Shown here one piece after another: positions 7,876 to 16,833 of a stretch of 64,000 bases of DNA. Both the position numbers and the translations under genes were made by a program. The stretch's first letter is position 1; each line of letters opens with the position of its first letter. The stretch is from CAZUAQ01 sp964618455 (lineage in GTDB: Bacteria; Planctomycetota; Phycisphaerae; UBA1845; PWPN01), in the NCBI GenBank assembly GCA_964618455.1, contig CAZUAQ010000020.1:25813-89812 (forward strand). Reading direction: 5' to 3'. The notes beneath the pieces were generated by a model. That model was given only the letters and a program-made list of their open reading frames with translations, searched no databases and was not told the origin of the DNA.

Positions 7876-9201
7876 TTGGAAAACGATCAAAGAGCTCAAC
7901 TCGAAGTCACGTCTGAGAACGCCGTCCTGGTCGGACTGGCCCTGCATGGGATCGATTATGATCCGGAGGAATCCCTGCGCGAACTGACGCTTCTGGCCGA
8001 ATCGGCCGGTGCGAATGTCGAAGGTCGGATGCTGCAGAAGCGCGCCCGCATCGATCCGAAGACATACATCGGCCGGGGCAAGGTCGAGGAACTCGCCCGC
8101 CGCGTGGAGGAGACGGAATCGTCCGTCGTCATCTTCGACGATGATCTCTCCCCGGCGCAGATCCGCGAGATCGAGTCGGTGGTCAAGGTCAAAGTCATCG
8201 ACCGGAGCGAGTTGATACTCGACATCTTCGCCAATCGGGCGCGGACGCACGAGGCCCGGCTGCAGGTGGAACTGGCCCAGCTCGAATACACGGCCCCGCG
8301 GTTGCGCGGCATGTGGACGCACCTCGAGCGAATTGCCGGCGCGGGCGGTGGCGGCAGCGCGGGGACGGTCGGCGGTATCGGCACGCGCGGTCCCGGTGAA
8401 CGGCAGATCGAGATCGACCGGCGGATCGTCAACCGCCGCATGGACCAGCTCAAGCGCCAGATCAACGACATCGACAAGCGCAAGGTGGCGCTCGTGCGTT
8501 CGCGTCACGAGCACTTCAATGTTGGTCTCGTCGGCTACACCAACGCGGGCAAGAGCACGCTGATGAACACGCTGACCGACGCCGGCGTCCTGGCGGAAGA
8601 TCGGCTGTTTGCCACGCTGGATACGCGGACGCGGCGGTGGAACCTCGGCCAGGGGGAGTACGCGCTTTTGAGCGACACGGTCGGTTTCGTCAGCCGCCTG
8701 CCGCATCACCTCGTGGCGTCGTTCAAGGCGACGCTGGAGGAAGCGATCCACGCCGACCTGCTGCTTCATGTCGTGGATGCATCATCGCCCAATGCCTGGG
8801 CGCAGTACGACGCGGTAATGGCCGTGCTCGAGGAACTGGGCTGCTCGGGGCATCGGCAGATCACGCTGTTGAACAAGATGGACCTCGTGGATGACGAGGC
8901 GAGCGTGCATGTCTTACGGCACAAGCTGCCGAACGCGCTGTGCGTCTCGGCTCGAACGGGGATCGGTTTGCCGGAACTGGTGCTGAAGGTCCGCGAGCAG
9001 GTGTCCGGTCCGGCCAAGCAGGTCACCGTGCGGCTGTCCAACGCCGACGGCAAGGCCATCGCTTTTCTCGAGCGGCACAGCCAGGTGCTCGACCGCCGCT
9101 ACCTCAACGGTTGCGTGGAGATGGACGTCGTGCTCGGGGCGACGAACCTGAACCGGCTGCAGAAAGACTTTCCCCAGTCGGAAATTCAGCAGGTGGCGTG
9201 A
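7876..9201 (+). CDS. hflX: GTPase HflX
   Basis: Ribosome-associated GTPase that in other bacteria splits stalled 70S ribosomes under stress. The 441-residue protein shows the HflX N-terminal domain (residues about 15-110), a coiled-coil linker with the glycine-rich GTRGPGERQIEIDRR, then the G domain: GYTNAGKST (220-228), DTVGF (267-271) and NKMD (333-336). No ATG exists near the expected start; TTG at 7876 is the best candidate and has no strong ribosome-binding site, so initiation may be weak or regulated. It converges with the EEP/pectate lyase gene only 21 bases away. Confidence 0.93.
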   Translation: MENDQRAQLEVTSENAVLVGLALHGIDYDPEESLRELTLLAESAGANVEGRMLQKRARIDPKTYIGRGKVEELARRVEETESSVVIFDDDLSPAQIREIESVVKVKVIDRSELILDIFANRARTHEARLQVELAQLEYTAPRLRGMWTHLERIAGAGGGGSAGTVGGIGTRGPGERQIEIDRRIVNRRMDQLKRQINDIDKRKVALVRSRHEHFNVGLVGYTNAGKSTLMNTLTDAGVLAEDRLFATLDTRTRRWNLGQGEYALLSDTVGFVSRLPHHLVASFKATLEEAIHADLLLHVVDASSPNAWAQYDAVMAVLEELGCSGHRQITLLNKMDLVDDEASVHVLRHKLPNALCVSARTGIGLPELVLKVREQVSGPAKQVTVRLSNADGKAIAFLERHSQVLDRRYLNGCVEMDVVLGATNLNRLQKDFPQSEIQQVA

Positions 9202-9222
9202 TTCTGCCAAATCGATGAAGAT

Positions 9223-10578
9223 TTACTTGTTCACAGCCTTGGCCGGTAAGCACAGCACCGTCATGACCGGGTCGTGATCGGAGGGGGCCTTTCCGAGATA
9301 TCGATCGCGCACGATCTCGGCGTAGGTGACCTCGACGGGCGGTTCACTCTTCATCACGAAGACGAAATCGATCTTCTCCCCCTCGACTTTTTCGCCCCAG
9401 CCATTGAACGTGGCTTCGTTCTTCGACTTTCTGTTCTTTGCGCGGTGGGCATCCTGGAAGACAGGAAGAGCATCGCGTTCGCCTTCTTTGCCGAGCAGCG
9501 CGCGAATGGCGGGATTCTCCTCATCCGCGTTGAAGTCGCCGGTGAGTACGACAGGGGCCGGATGCGCACGTTCCGCGATACGCTTGCGGATGAGGTGCAC
9601 GCCTTTGACGCGGGATTCCTGCGCCACGTGATCGAGGTGGACATTGAAGACATAGAACGCCGCTGCCGACTTTCTGTCGATCATCCTGCCCCACGTGCAG
9701 ATGCGCGGAATGCTGTTGCCCCAGTGCCTGCTGCCGGGGACTTCGGGCGTTTCGGAGAGCCAGAAGGTGCCCGACTCGGCGACCTTGAAACGGCGGGTAT
9801 CGTAGAGAATGGGGGCGTACTCGCCTTTTTCCTTGCCGTCGTCGCGCCCGACGCCGACCTCGCCGTAGTACGGCAGTCTCTCGCGTAAGAAGTCCAACTG
9901 AAAGCGGAGTGCCTCCTGGATTCCGACGATCTCGGGCTGATGATCCCGAAGCACCTGGGCTACGGCGTCTTTGCGGTGGTCCCAATGATTGGGGCCGTCG
10001 TTGGCCGTGCCGTAACGGATGTTGAATGTCATGACACCGACTTGCCGGGGGTCAGGTCTCCAGGTGGGATCCACGGATCGCATAGCGTTGGGGGTCGGGT
10101 CGATATGACTCGACAGTGCGTCGAGGTTTCGGGAGAACGTCGCGCACTTGATCTCCCCGTCCTCCAACCAGCGCCCCTCGTCATCGAGGGCAGCGATCAC
10201 CCGGCGAAGCGCGTCCGGTGAAGGATCGATCCACCTTCTGAGCCCAAGCTGTCTCTCGACACGGTCGTGGGGGAAGGGCGGAGCCGGCCGCCGATGCAGA
10301 TATCCCGTGTAGTCCATTCGAAAGGTGTCGAGGCGGGCGTACAGATCTTCAAGTTGCTTGATCGGCACGCTGGTGATCATGGCGTAGTGAGAGGGATTGT
10401 CATCATCGGTGTAGACGAGTTCATAGTTTCTGTTGAAATACAACGGCCGATCGGTGCGAAGCTCGAGGAAACGCGGGAACCGACCATCGGGACGCTGCAC
10501 CTTCTTCAGCCACGCGATGGCCTTGGGAATCGGTTCGCGAAAACGTTCCTCACCGGTCACGATGTAGAGCTGCATCAA
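9223..10578 (-). CDS. C-terminal part of PL10 pectate lyase fused to an EEP-family hydrolase
   Basis: 451 residues in this frame. The first 100 residues are the end of a PL10 pectate lyase (LYIVTGEERFREPIPKAIAWL). After a linker comes a complete endonuclease/exonuclease/phosphatase domain: VMTFNIRYG, GIQEA (Mg-binding Glu), FNVHLDH, LTGDFNAD, IDFVFV and SDHDPV with the catalytic His. The frame continues from the preceding pectate lyase part if one base is removed near 10606-10618, so the natural product is probably one exported enzyme of about 793 residues. The EEP domain resembles secreted versions that may act on phosphodiesters; its substrate is unknown. Confidence 0.75.
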   Translation of the reverse strand: MMQLYIVTGEERFREPIPKAIAWLKKVQRPDGRFPRFLELRTDRPLYFNRNYELVYTDDDNPSHYAMITSVPIKQLEDLYARLDTFRMDYTGYLHRRPAPPFPHDRVERQLGLRRWIDPSPDALRRVIAALDDEGRWLEDGEIKCATFSRNLDALSSHIDPTPNAMRSVDPTWRPDPRQVGVMTFNIRYGTANDGPNHWDHRKDAVAQVLRDHQPEIVGIQEALRFQLDFLRERLPYYGEVGVGRDDGKEKGEYAPILYDTRRFKVAESGTFWLSETPEVPGSRHWGNSIPRICTWGRMIDRKSAAAFYVFNVHLDHVAQESRVKGVHLIRKRIAERAHPAPVVLTGDFNADEENPAIRALLGKEGERDALPVFQDAHRAKNRKSKNEATFNGWGEKVEGEKIDFVFVMKSEPPVEVTYAEIVRDRYLGKAPSDHDPVMTVLCLPAKAVNK

Positions 10579-11605
10579 TGCGAGCAGGACGTTGTACGAT
10601 TCGCGCGTGGACGACGGCCGGCGGCTCGAACTTCCGTGCCCAGGCGGGGTGCATGTCGTGATCGTACTGCTGCGCCCAGGCCGGCTGCGGATCGGGCATC
10701 TGGGCGCGGATCAGGAACTCGCCGCCGCGAATCGCCGCACGTAAGTATTTTCCACTCCCGTTCACCGTGGAGTCATCTTTCTCGGCGTGGCCATACACAT
10801 CGTTCGCGACCAGCAACGTACGGATGAGATCCGGGGTGACATTGTCGTTGATCGTGCAGTAGCTCTTGTAGTCTTTGCCGGGCCAGGTGCGCGACCAGGT
10901 GTCCGGGTAACTCGCGCGGCCGTGTGGGTAGAGATCGGGGTCGGGCGCTCCCAGGGTGCGTTGCGGCCATCCGCCGTTGGGGTATTGCGTTTTCAGGACG
11001 GCATCAAGAGCGTTGAGCACGCAATCGTTCACGGGCCGGTCGCGAAAACCCGTGAGCTTATCGTATCGCGCCAGGAAGCGGATCGCCGCCTGCGTGGTAT
11101 CGTCGTCGTAGACGATCAGATTGCGGCGATCCTTGCAGGGCTCATGGTCGGGTCCGTGTTGATCGACGTCATAGCATTGCTGCTTGCGCTTTTCGGGATC
11201 GAACTCGATGGAGTATCCCCATCCGCCGCTGGCGCGCCGGCCGCGCATCAGGGCGTGGGCAGCATCGCGCGCGCCCTCCAGGCAGATCGCTTCGCCCGTC
11301 CATTCCCACGCCCGCAACATCGCCATACCGACCGTGGGCGTGCCAGGCGGCTGCACCCAGACCTGCGTCTTGGATGCCTTGCCTTCGCCATGGCGCTCCT
11401 CGAGATCTTCACTGTACCACCAGAGGTAACCGCCTTCGGTGGCGACCTCCTCACGCAAGAAGGAGACAGCCTTGCGCAGCGCGGCGCGGGCTTCCTGTTC
11501 CGTAGGAGGCGCCTCCGCGCTGATGGCGGCGGAACTCAATGCGAATAAGAACCCATGCGTCAGCAGGATGGCCCGCGATGCGATGGGCTTATGCTTCCTC
11601 TTCAT
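10550..11605 (-). CDS. Pectate lyase, PL10 family (N-terminal part, frameshifted)
   Basis: Beta-eliminative cleavage of polygalacturonate outside the cytoplasm. A signal peptide covers about residues 1-30. Family features include TQYPNGGWPQ and the CTINDNVTPD segment, equivalent to the PL10 ITFNDNAM motif, plus the (alpha/alpha)3 repeat pattern. After KFEPPAV the frame turns into nonsense, whereas the plus-one frame reads STRESYNVLLALMQLY, the expected continuation. This is a one-base insertion or a sequencing error. The start overlaps the end of the MFS-acyltransferase gene by 17 bases, so the genes may be co-transcribed. Confidence 0.8.
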   Translation of the reverse strand: MKRKHKPIASRAILLTHGFLFALSSAAISAEAPPTEQEARAALRKAVSFLREEVATEGGYLWWYSEDLEERHGEGKASKTQVWVQPPGTPTVGMAMLRAWEWTGEAICLEGARDAAHALMRGRRASGGWGYSIEFDPEKRKQQCYDVDQHGPDHEPCKDRRNLIVYDDDTTQAAIRFLARYDKLTGFRDRPVNDCVLNALDAVLKTQYPNGGWPQRTLGAPDPDLYPHGRASYPDTWSRTWPGKDYKSYCTINDNVTPDLIRTLLVANDVYGHAEKDDSTVNGSGKYLRAAIRGGEFLIRAQMPDPQPAWAQQYDHDMHPAWARKFEPPAVVHARIVQRPARIDAALHRDR

Positions 11606-13667
11606 GCTGCTCTCCCAGCGATTGAATGTGTTCGAACAGGTGCCAGGTCAGTCGGCGGATTTCATCGCGGCCCGGCTTGGCGTTGTCAAAGAATTCGCTC
11701 GGACGGATCGGTTTGCCGTAGCGCACCACGGCGCGGTGCCGCCAGAAAAACGGTGGGGCGACTTTCGGGCTGTACTTCGTGCCGGAGATGTGCGCGGGCA
11801 CGAGCGTCGCGTCGGTCCGTGACGCCAGAAGGGCCGCGCCATCCTTGGGCGTCTTTTCCTCGTCCGGAGCGTTGATACGCCCCTCGATGAAGATGCCCAG
11901 GACCTTGCCGTCCTTGAGGTGCCGCATCGCTGCCTTGGTGGACTCGGTCTCGTGGCCGTCGCGGCGGACCGGAATGCACTCGATCATGCGGACCAGCCGG
12001 CCGAACAGGGGCAGCTTATAGAACTCGCGCGCCATCATGAAGGCGATGGTGCGATGGGGTGAGCCGGCGGTCAACAGGAGCGGATCGATGCTGCAGGTGT
12101 GGTTGGCGACGACGATCACCGGGCCCTCCTGGGGAACCGTGCAGATGCCCTTGCGCTGAAAGCGGAACCAGAACTTGCAGTAGAATTCGTTGAGGTTCCA
12201 CCAGAACTGGACATGGGTCGGTAGGCGGCCGCTCTTGAGACGTATGCGGATCGAGAGAATCGCGGTCACCGCCAGAACGAGCGCGATGCCCAGCAGAATG
12301 ATACCGATCCAGGCATCGATATCACCCCAGTCGGGCACACCGAGCAATCCCGTGGTCAGCAGGAGTCCCGCGGTAGTGCAAAGACTGTTGAGCCCGAAGA
12401 CACGTCCACGCAACCGGTTGGGCAGGATGCGTTGCATCAGCGCGTTGAAACCGGTCAGGGTCCCGGCGGCGAAGGTGCCCGCGAGGATCACCGCCACACC
12501 GCCGATGTGGTACTTGATCCAGGCCATGCTGTCGAACATGCGCAGCACAGTGAAGGCCTCCAGGCCATCCCCGCCGGGGTCGCCTCCAAGCCACAGCCGG
12601 AACGCCCCCACGACGTAACGAAGCGAGGTCGGATCGTCAAAGAGGGCAAGCCCCGCCAGGAGACCGATCGCGCCGGTCATTCCGACCAATGACCAGCTGA
12701 TGGCCAGTTCACTGCGCAGTGAGGAACCGAGTATGGTCAGGATCACCGCGCCGCCCAGCATGCCGAGGCCCAGGCGTGCCTGGAGTCCGCTGATCTCGAT
12801 GTACTCCGGCCGTTCGAACACGTCACGCATCATGGCGGGCATGGTCGATCGGACCGCGGCCCCGCACGCCCAGATCACCACCGCCACGCCGATCAGCTGA
12901 GCAACGCGGTGATGTTTCATCACGTAGCGGATCGCCTGGACCAGGGCGTCCAGCGTGATGCGCGTCGGTGGGCGGCCGGTCTCGGACTTGGGGGGACGGA
13001 TGAAGAACAACAGGGTCGCGCTGAGGAAGAACGTGGCGGCATCCACGCGGAAGGCGACGATCGCCGCGTAATTGTCCGCCAGCCAGCCACCGATCAGGAC
13101 GGCGATCATCGACGCAATCACGCTCAGGCCGCTGCTCATCGCGTTGGCGCGGACAAGCTGTGACGGTCGGACGAGTGTCGGCAGAAGGGCGACCCGCGCG
13201 GGGGAAAACATGGCGGCGAAAATGCCTACGAACAGCAGCGGCATGAACGCCGACAACTTCTGCCAGGGCGTCATCTGTTCCAGGTGGGCGGTACCTTCCT
13301 GTACCGCGCTCCCGGCAAAGATGTAGAGCAGATAGCTGAACATCAACATGATGCCGACCCGGATCAGGTCGGCGGCAATCATGATCGCGCGCCGCGGGAG
13401 CCGGTCCGCCAGCATGCCCATCAACGGGCCGAGGGCGAAAAAGGGGATGAAGAAGGTGAACTGCATCATCGCCTGGAGCTGCGTGAGGTTGGGCGCGTCG
13501 AGGGCGTTGAGCCACTTGAGTACCGCCATCTCGGAGATGTGGTCGCCCATGGCACTTATACCGAAGGCGGCCCAAAGCAGGAGAAAGGGCATATTGCGAG
13601 AGAGGCGGTCGGGGGGCGCGTCGGAGCCGAATGAACCGAGAGCAGGTGATGGCGGGGATTGGGTCAT
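11589..13667 (-). CDS. MFS transporter fused to 1-acyl-glycerol-phosphate acyltransferase
   Basis: About 692 residues in two modules. Residues 1 to about 440 form a 12-helix MFS carrier (MGMLADRLPRRAIMI is the conserved loop 2-3 motif). The C-terminal 220 residues are a PlsC-type acyltransferase with NHTCSID (HX4D), IPVRRDG and FIEGRI motifs. The arrangement recalls LplT-Aas, in which lysophospholipids are flipped inward and re-acylated; here the acyl-ACP synthetase is missing. Start at ATG 13667, with in-frame GTG and TTG codons slightly upstream. It overlaps the pectate lyase gene by 17 bases. Confidence 0.86.
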   Translation of the reverse strand: MTQSPPSPALGSFGSDAPPDRLSRNMPFLLLWAAFGISAMGDHISEMAVLKWLNALDAPNLTQLQAMMQFTFFIPFFALGPLMGMLADRLPRRAIMIAADLIRVGIMLMFSYLLYIFAGSAVQEGTAHLEQMTPWQKLSAFMPLLFVGIFAAMFSPARVALLPTLVRPSQLVRANAMSSGLSVIASMIAVLIGGWLADNYAAIVAFRVDAATFFLSATLLFFIRPPKSETGRPPTRITLDALVQAIRYVMKHHRVAQLIGVAVVIWACGAAVRSTMPAMMRDVFERPEYIEISGLQARLGLGMLGGAVILTILGSSLRSELAISWSLVGMTGAIGLLAGLALFDDPTSLRYVVGAFRLWLGGDPGGDGLEAFTVLRMFDSMAWIKYHIGGVAVILAGTFAAGTLTGFNALMQRILPNRLRGRVFGLNSLCTTAGLLLTTGLLGVPDWGDIDAWIGIILLGIALVLAVTAILSIRIRLKSGRLPTHVQFWWNLNEFYCKFWFRFQRKGICTVPQEGPVIVVANHTCSIDPLLLTAGSPHRTIAFMMAREFYKLPLFGRLVRMIECIPVRRDGHETESTKAAMRHLKDGKVLGIFIEGRINAPDEEKTPKDGAALLASRTDATLVPAHISGTKYSPKVAPPFFWRHRAVVRYGKPIRPSEFFDNAKPGRDEIRRLTWHLFEHIQSLGEQHEEEA

Positions 13668-13872
13668 GGACACAGCACTCGTGGCGGACAACGAATGGGC
13701 CGCATTCTAACGGCATGCCTGCCAGTCACCATCCCCGGGAGCCGCCAGCCATCCGTACTGAACCGCCCGGTCGCATAGGGCGTAGAAGGGGGGACCTGTC
13801 CTGCCGAACAGCCTTCGGACTTTCCTTCGGCGCGAAGGACCCGGATGGGACGGTCGGCGACGACGCACCGCA

Positions 13873-13900
13873 TTGACATGGGGAAGGAAATGGCTAGGGT
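13873..13900 (+). promoter_or_regulatory. Candidate promoter upstream of lptF
   Basis: Perfect TTGACA (13873-13878), 16 bp spacer, TAGGGT (13895-13900). The start point would fall at about 13907, directly before the hairpin at 13913. Confidence 0.4.
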
Positions 13901-13912
13901 GGTGATGCCGAG

Positions 13913-13936
13913 GCGGCCCTGCAGGGTCGCTTTTTT
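13913..13936 (+). terminator. Terminator-like hairpin with six-T tail before lptF
   Basis: GCGGCCCTGCAGGGTCGC (13913-13930) folds on itself, with one G-U pair and a four-base loop, and is followed by TTTTTT (13931-13936). It lies between a promoter-like sequence and lptF, so it could be an attenuator or a leader hairpin rather than an end-of-gene terminator. Confidence 0.5.
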
Positions 13937-14030
13937 GCGTTAGTCGCTTTGCGGCATGAGTTTACATGCAGGCCATCGCGGTCGATGGCCGCTCCGTCGC
14001 CCCGCTCGCCGCCGCTTATAGAGGGTGTCC

Positions 14031-15680
14031 ATGACCCTGACGCTCCAGTCCTACATCGCCCGCGAACTGATGAAGAGCTTTCTGCTGGCCGCCGCCGGTC
14101 TGACGCTCGTATTCAGCCTCTGCGGGGCGGTACTCAACATGATCCGGGGTGACCTGCTGACCGCCGTCCAGGTCTTCAAGGTCATGCTCTTCGTGGTGCC
14201 GATCTCGGTGACGTTCACGCTGCCGATCTCCGGGCTCTTTGCCTGTGCGATCGTGTACGGGCGAATCGCCTCGGACAATGAGTTCGACGCCTGCAAGGCA
14301 AGCGGCATCGATATCCTGCGACTGCTCTTTCCCGCGTTCGCGCTGAGCGTGCTGGTGGCGGGAGTGACCTTCACGATGTCCAACTACGTGCTGCCGACGT
14401 TCAAGGCACGCATGGAGGCCCTGGTTCGCCAGGACATCCAGAAGTTCGTCCAGCAATCGCTCAACAAGCGCGGATACATCAAGTTCAACGATTACATCGT
14501 CAGTGTGGATGTCAACTCGGGGGCGTCCGTGGCGTCGGAGGAGAACACGTTCGTCATCAAGGCGCCGCGCTACATGGAACTGGAGAGCGACGAGCTCGTG
14601 CGCGCCGGTACGGCGGACTTTGTCCAGGTCCGGTTCGGATCCGACCCGGAAAGCGGCGATCCCTCGGTCTCGGCCGTACTGCACAACGTGCGCGCTCTGG
14701 ATATTCAGCGCAACCAGGTGATCGAGTCGGGGCGGCAACGCATCAACCCGATGCTCATTCCACCGACGCTCAAGTTCAATCCCGCCTGGCTGGCGCTGGA
14801 TGACCTGATCGCGTATCGGCGCGAGCCCGTGAATCTGCCCAACGCGAAGAACGATATTGTGAACACGCGCGCCATGATTCGGGAAGCGATGTTCTACCGA
14901 TGGGTGATCGAGACGATGGACAAGGGGCAGAAATCCTTGACACTCGGCGACAACGAGCTGTCCTACGAGATCAAGGCCAAGCGTCTGACGCCCGATGAAA
15001 TCCTGCCGACGCTCGATGTGCTCAAGCCGCGCATATTGGGCGTGGAGGTGATCCGGCGCACGCCGAAAGGCACGCGGCACTACACAAGCGGCCGAGCCGA
15101 CTTCGACGTACGCAACGGGTACGGTCAACAACGCGACCAGGTCTCGCTGACCCTGCAGGACGGCGTCGAATTCTACGATGCCGACGATCCGGAGAATGTC
15201 GTTCGGCCCAAGAACGCGACGCTCGACCGGGTGGACATCCCCGCGTTCATCGGCGAGAGCGAGGCCCAGCTTGGCGACAAGGAAGTTCTGGGCATCGACG
15301 TGGAAGGGCCGAATCAGATCGAGGATCTCGGGCTTGGTAACCGGCTGCACGATCGGCGCATTGCCACGTCACGTACATTCGCCGAACTGGTCAACCGCTT
15401 GAGCGGGCTGATCCACTCGCGGATCGCTTTCGCGTCAAGTTCGCTGCTCATGCTGGTGCTGGCCGCCGCACTGGGCGTGATCTTCCGCGGCGGGCAGGTC
15501 ATGGTGGCCTTCGCCATTGCATTTATTCCCTGCCTCGTCGTTTTCCTGCTCATCAGCCTCGGACGGCAGTTCATCAACGAGCCGGATCGATTGTTCATCG
15601 GATTGAGTGTCATCTGGTCGGGCCTGGTCCTGGTCGCGCTGGCCGACATACTGGTGCTGGGTCGCTTTCTGAAACGGTAG
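14031..15680 (+). CDS. lptF: LptF/LptG-family permease (LptF-like, long periplasmic part)
   Basis: Inner-membrane subunit of the LptBFGC ABC exporter that lifts lipopolysaccharide to the outer membrane. Three transmembrane helices lie in residues 1-125 (starting SYIARELMKSFLLAAAGL) and three in the last 130 residues, separated by a periplasmic part of about 290 residues. At 549 residues it is far longer than usual (about 360), the excess being in the periplasmic segment. GAGGG five bases upstream supports ATG 14031. lptG follows after 12 bases; the ATPase LptB is not in the window. Confidence 0.85.
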   Translation: MTLTLQSYIARELMKSFLLAAAGLTLVFSLCGAVLNMIRGDLLTAVQVFKVMLFVVPISVTFTLPISGLFACAIVYGRIASDNEFDACKASGIDILRLLFPAFALSVLVAGVTFTMSNYVLPTFKARMEALVRQDIQKFVQQSLNKRGYIKFNDYIVSVDVNSGASVASEENTFVIKAPRYMELESDELVRAGTADFVQVRFGSDPESGDPSVSAVLHNVRALDIQRNQVIESGRQRINPMLIPPTLKFNPAWLALDDLIAYRREPVNLPNAKNDIVNTRAMIREAMFYRWVIETMDKGQKSLTLGDNELSYEIKAKRLTPDEILPTLDVLKPRILGVEVIRRTPKGTRHYTSGRADFDVRNGYGQQRDQVSLTLQDGVEFYDADDPENVVRPKNATLDRVDIPAFIGESEAQLGDKEVLGIDVEGPNQIEDLGLGNRLHDRRIATSRTFAELVNRLSGLIHSRIAFASSSLLMLVLAAALGVIFRGGQVMVAFAIAFIPCLVVFLLISLGRQFINEPDRLFIGLSVIWSGLVLVALADILVLGRFLKR

Positions 15681-15692
15681 GTCGACACGCTG

Positions 15693-16805
15693 ATGGTTCG
15701 CACGCTGGATCGCTATCTGCTCAAGCAGTTCCTAACTAACTACGTGCTCAGCACGCTGGTGTTGATCAGCCTGTACGTGGTGCTGGACATGTCCGTGAAC
15801 CTTGACGAGTTCACGGAAGTTCGGGCGACGCCGTGGGAGATCATGTACAACATCGGGAACTATTATTTCTACAATCTTCCCCTCTATTTTTCTCAGATCG
15901 CCGGGGTGATCACGCTCTTCGCCGCCTGCATGACCATGGCCCGGCTGCAACGGCAGAACGAGATCACGGCGGTGCTGGCCTCGGGCGTCAGCATGTATCG
16001 CCTGGTGGCGCCGATTCTCGTGGCCGGGCTGGCCATGAACGGCCTGCTTCTCTTGAACCATGAGCTGCTGCTGCCGCGCGTCGCGCCGAAACTGGCCCGC
16101 GATCGTGATGACGTCGAGGGCACGCGGGCCTACGAGATCTGGTGCGTCAAGGACGGCGACTCAAGGCTGATCAGCGCCATGCAATTCTCTCCCGCCGAGA
16201 AGCGCATCCGCAAGCTCTTCATTCTCGAACTCTCCGAGGAGCCCGAGACCAAGGGACGATTGAAGGACGTCGTCACCGCCTTCAAGGCGAGTTGGAACGA
16301 GGAGCGCCACGGGTGGAACCTGGAACAGGGAGTGCGCATCCATGCCGGCGAAGTCGATCCGGCATTGGCGATGGTCAGCGAGCAACCCATCGAACGGTAT
16401 CCCATCGATTTCTACCCGTCGTCCCTTCCGCCGGAGGAGTTGCGGCTTCGGAAGATGGTGCAGTGGGTTCAGTTTCTCAGCATGGACAAACTTCGCATGC
16501 TCGAGAAGCGGGGCGACATCGCCGCCGAGGACGTCTCACGTGTCATCCACTCCCGGTTTACCGAGCCGGTGAACAACATGATCCTGCTGCTGCTGGGGTT
16601 GTCGTTCTTCATGACGCGGGCACCGACGAGCGTCCTGACGCAAGGAGCGAAGTCACTGGGGGTCTGCTCTATCGCTTTCCTGATCTCGTTCATCGGCATG
16701 CAACTCATGGGGACCAGCGGCCTGGACCCGGCCATTCCCGCCTGGCTGCCGATCTTCCTGTTCGGACCGGTGGCGGTGCTGCTCATGGACGCCGTGAAGA
16801 CCTGA
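15693..16805 (+). CDS. lptG: LptF/LptG-family permease (LptG-like)
   Basis: 370 residues of the usual length, partner of the preceding LptF-like subunit. It opens with LDRYLLKQFLTNYVLSTLVLISLYVVLDMS, shown here only as family-typical helix 1, has ITAVLASGVSMYRL (coupling helix that contacts the ATPase) and three C-terminal helices after a periplasmic beta-rich domain. The start lies 12 bases after the lptF stop, so both are one operon. It converges with the alpha/beta hydrolase gene. Confidence 0.86.
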   Translation: MVRTLDRYLLKQFLTNYVLSTLVLISLYVVLDMSVNLDEFTEVRATPWEIMYNIGNYYFYNLPLYFSQIAGVITLFAACMTMARLQRQNEITAVLASGVSMYRLVAPILVAGLAMNGLLLLNHELLLPRVAPKLARDRDDVEGTRAYEIWCVKDGDSRLISAMQFSPAEKRIRKLFILELSEEPETKGRLKDVVTAFKASWNEERHGWNLEQGVRIHAGEVDPALAMVSEQPIERYPIDFYPSSLPPEELRLRKMVQWVQFLSMDKLRMLEKRGDIAAEDVSRVIHSRFTEPVNNMILLLLGLSFFMTRAPTSVLTQGAKSLGVCSIAFLISFIGMQLMGTSGLDPAIPAWLPIFLFGPVAVLLMDAVKT

Positions 16806-16833
16806 TCATCCTGCATCGTCGCGCGACAGAAGC

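Larger units (their letters stand above)
13668..14030. other. Divergent intergenic region (MFS-acyltransferase / lptF)
   Basis: About 360 bp with no supported gene. It holds a good promoter-like pair at 13873-13900 and a hairpin with a six-T tail at 13913-13936, both on the plus strand ahead of lptF. Promoters of the MFS gene are expected at the left side but were not clearly seen. Confidence 0.5.

Noticed and set aside
7054..8769. Long open frame on the minus strand opposite the second TPR gene and hflX (571 codons)
   Set aside because: Spans two unrelated plus-strand genes, hflX being unambiguous; no domain seen.
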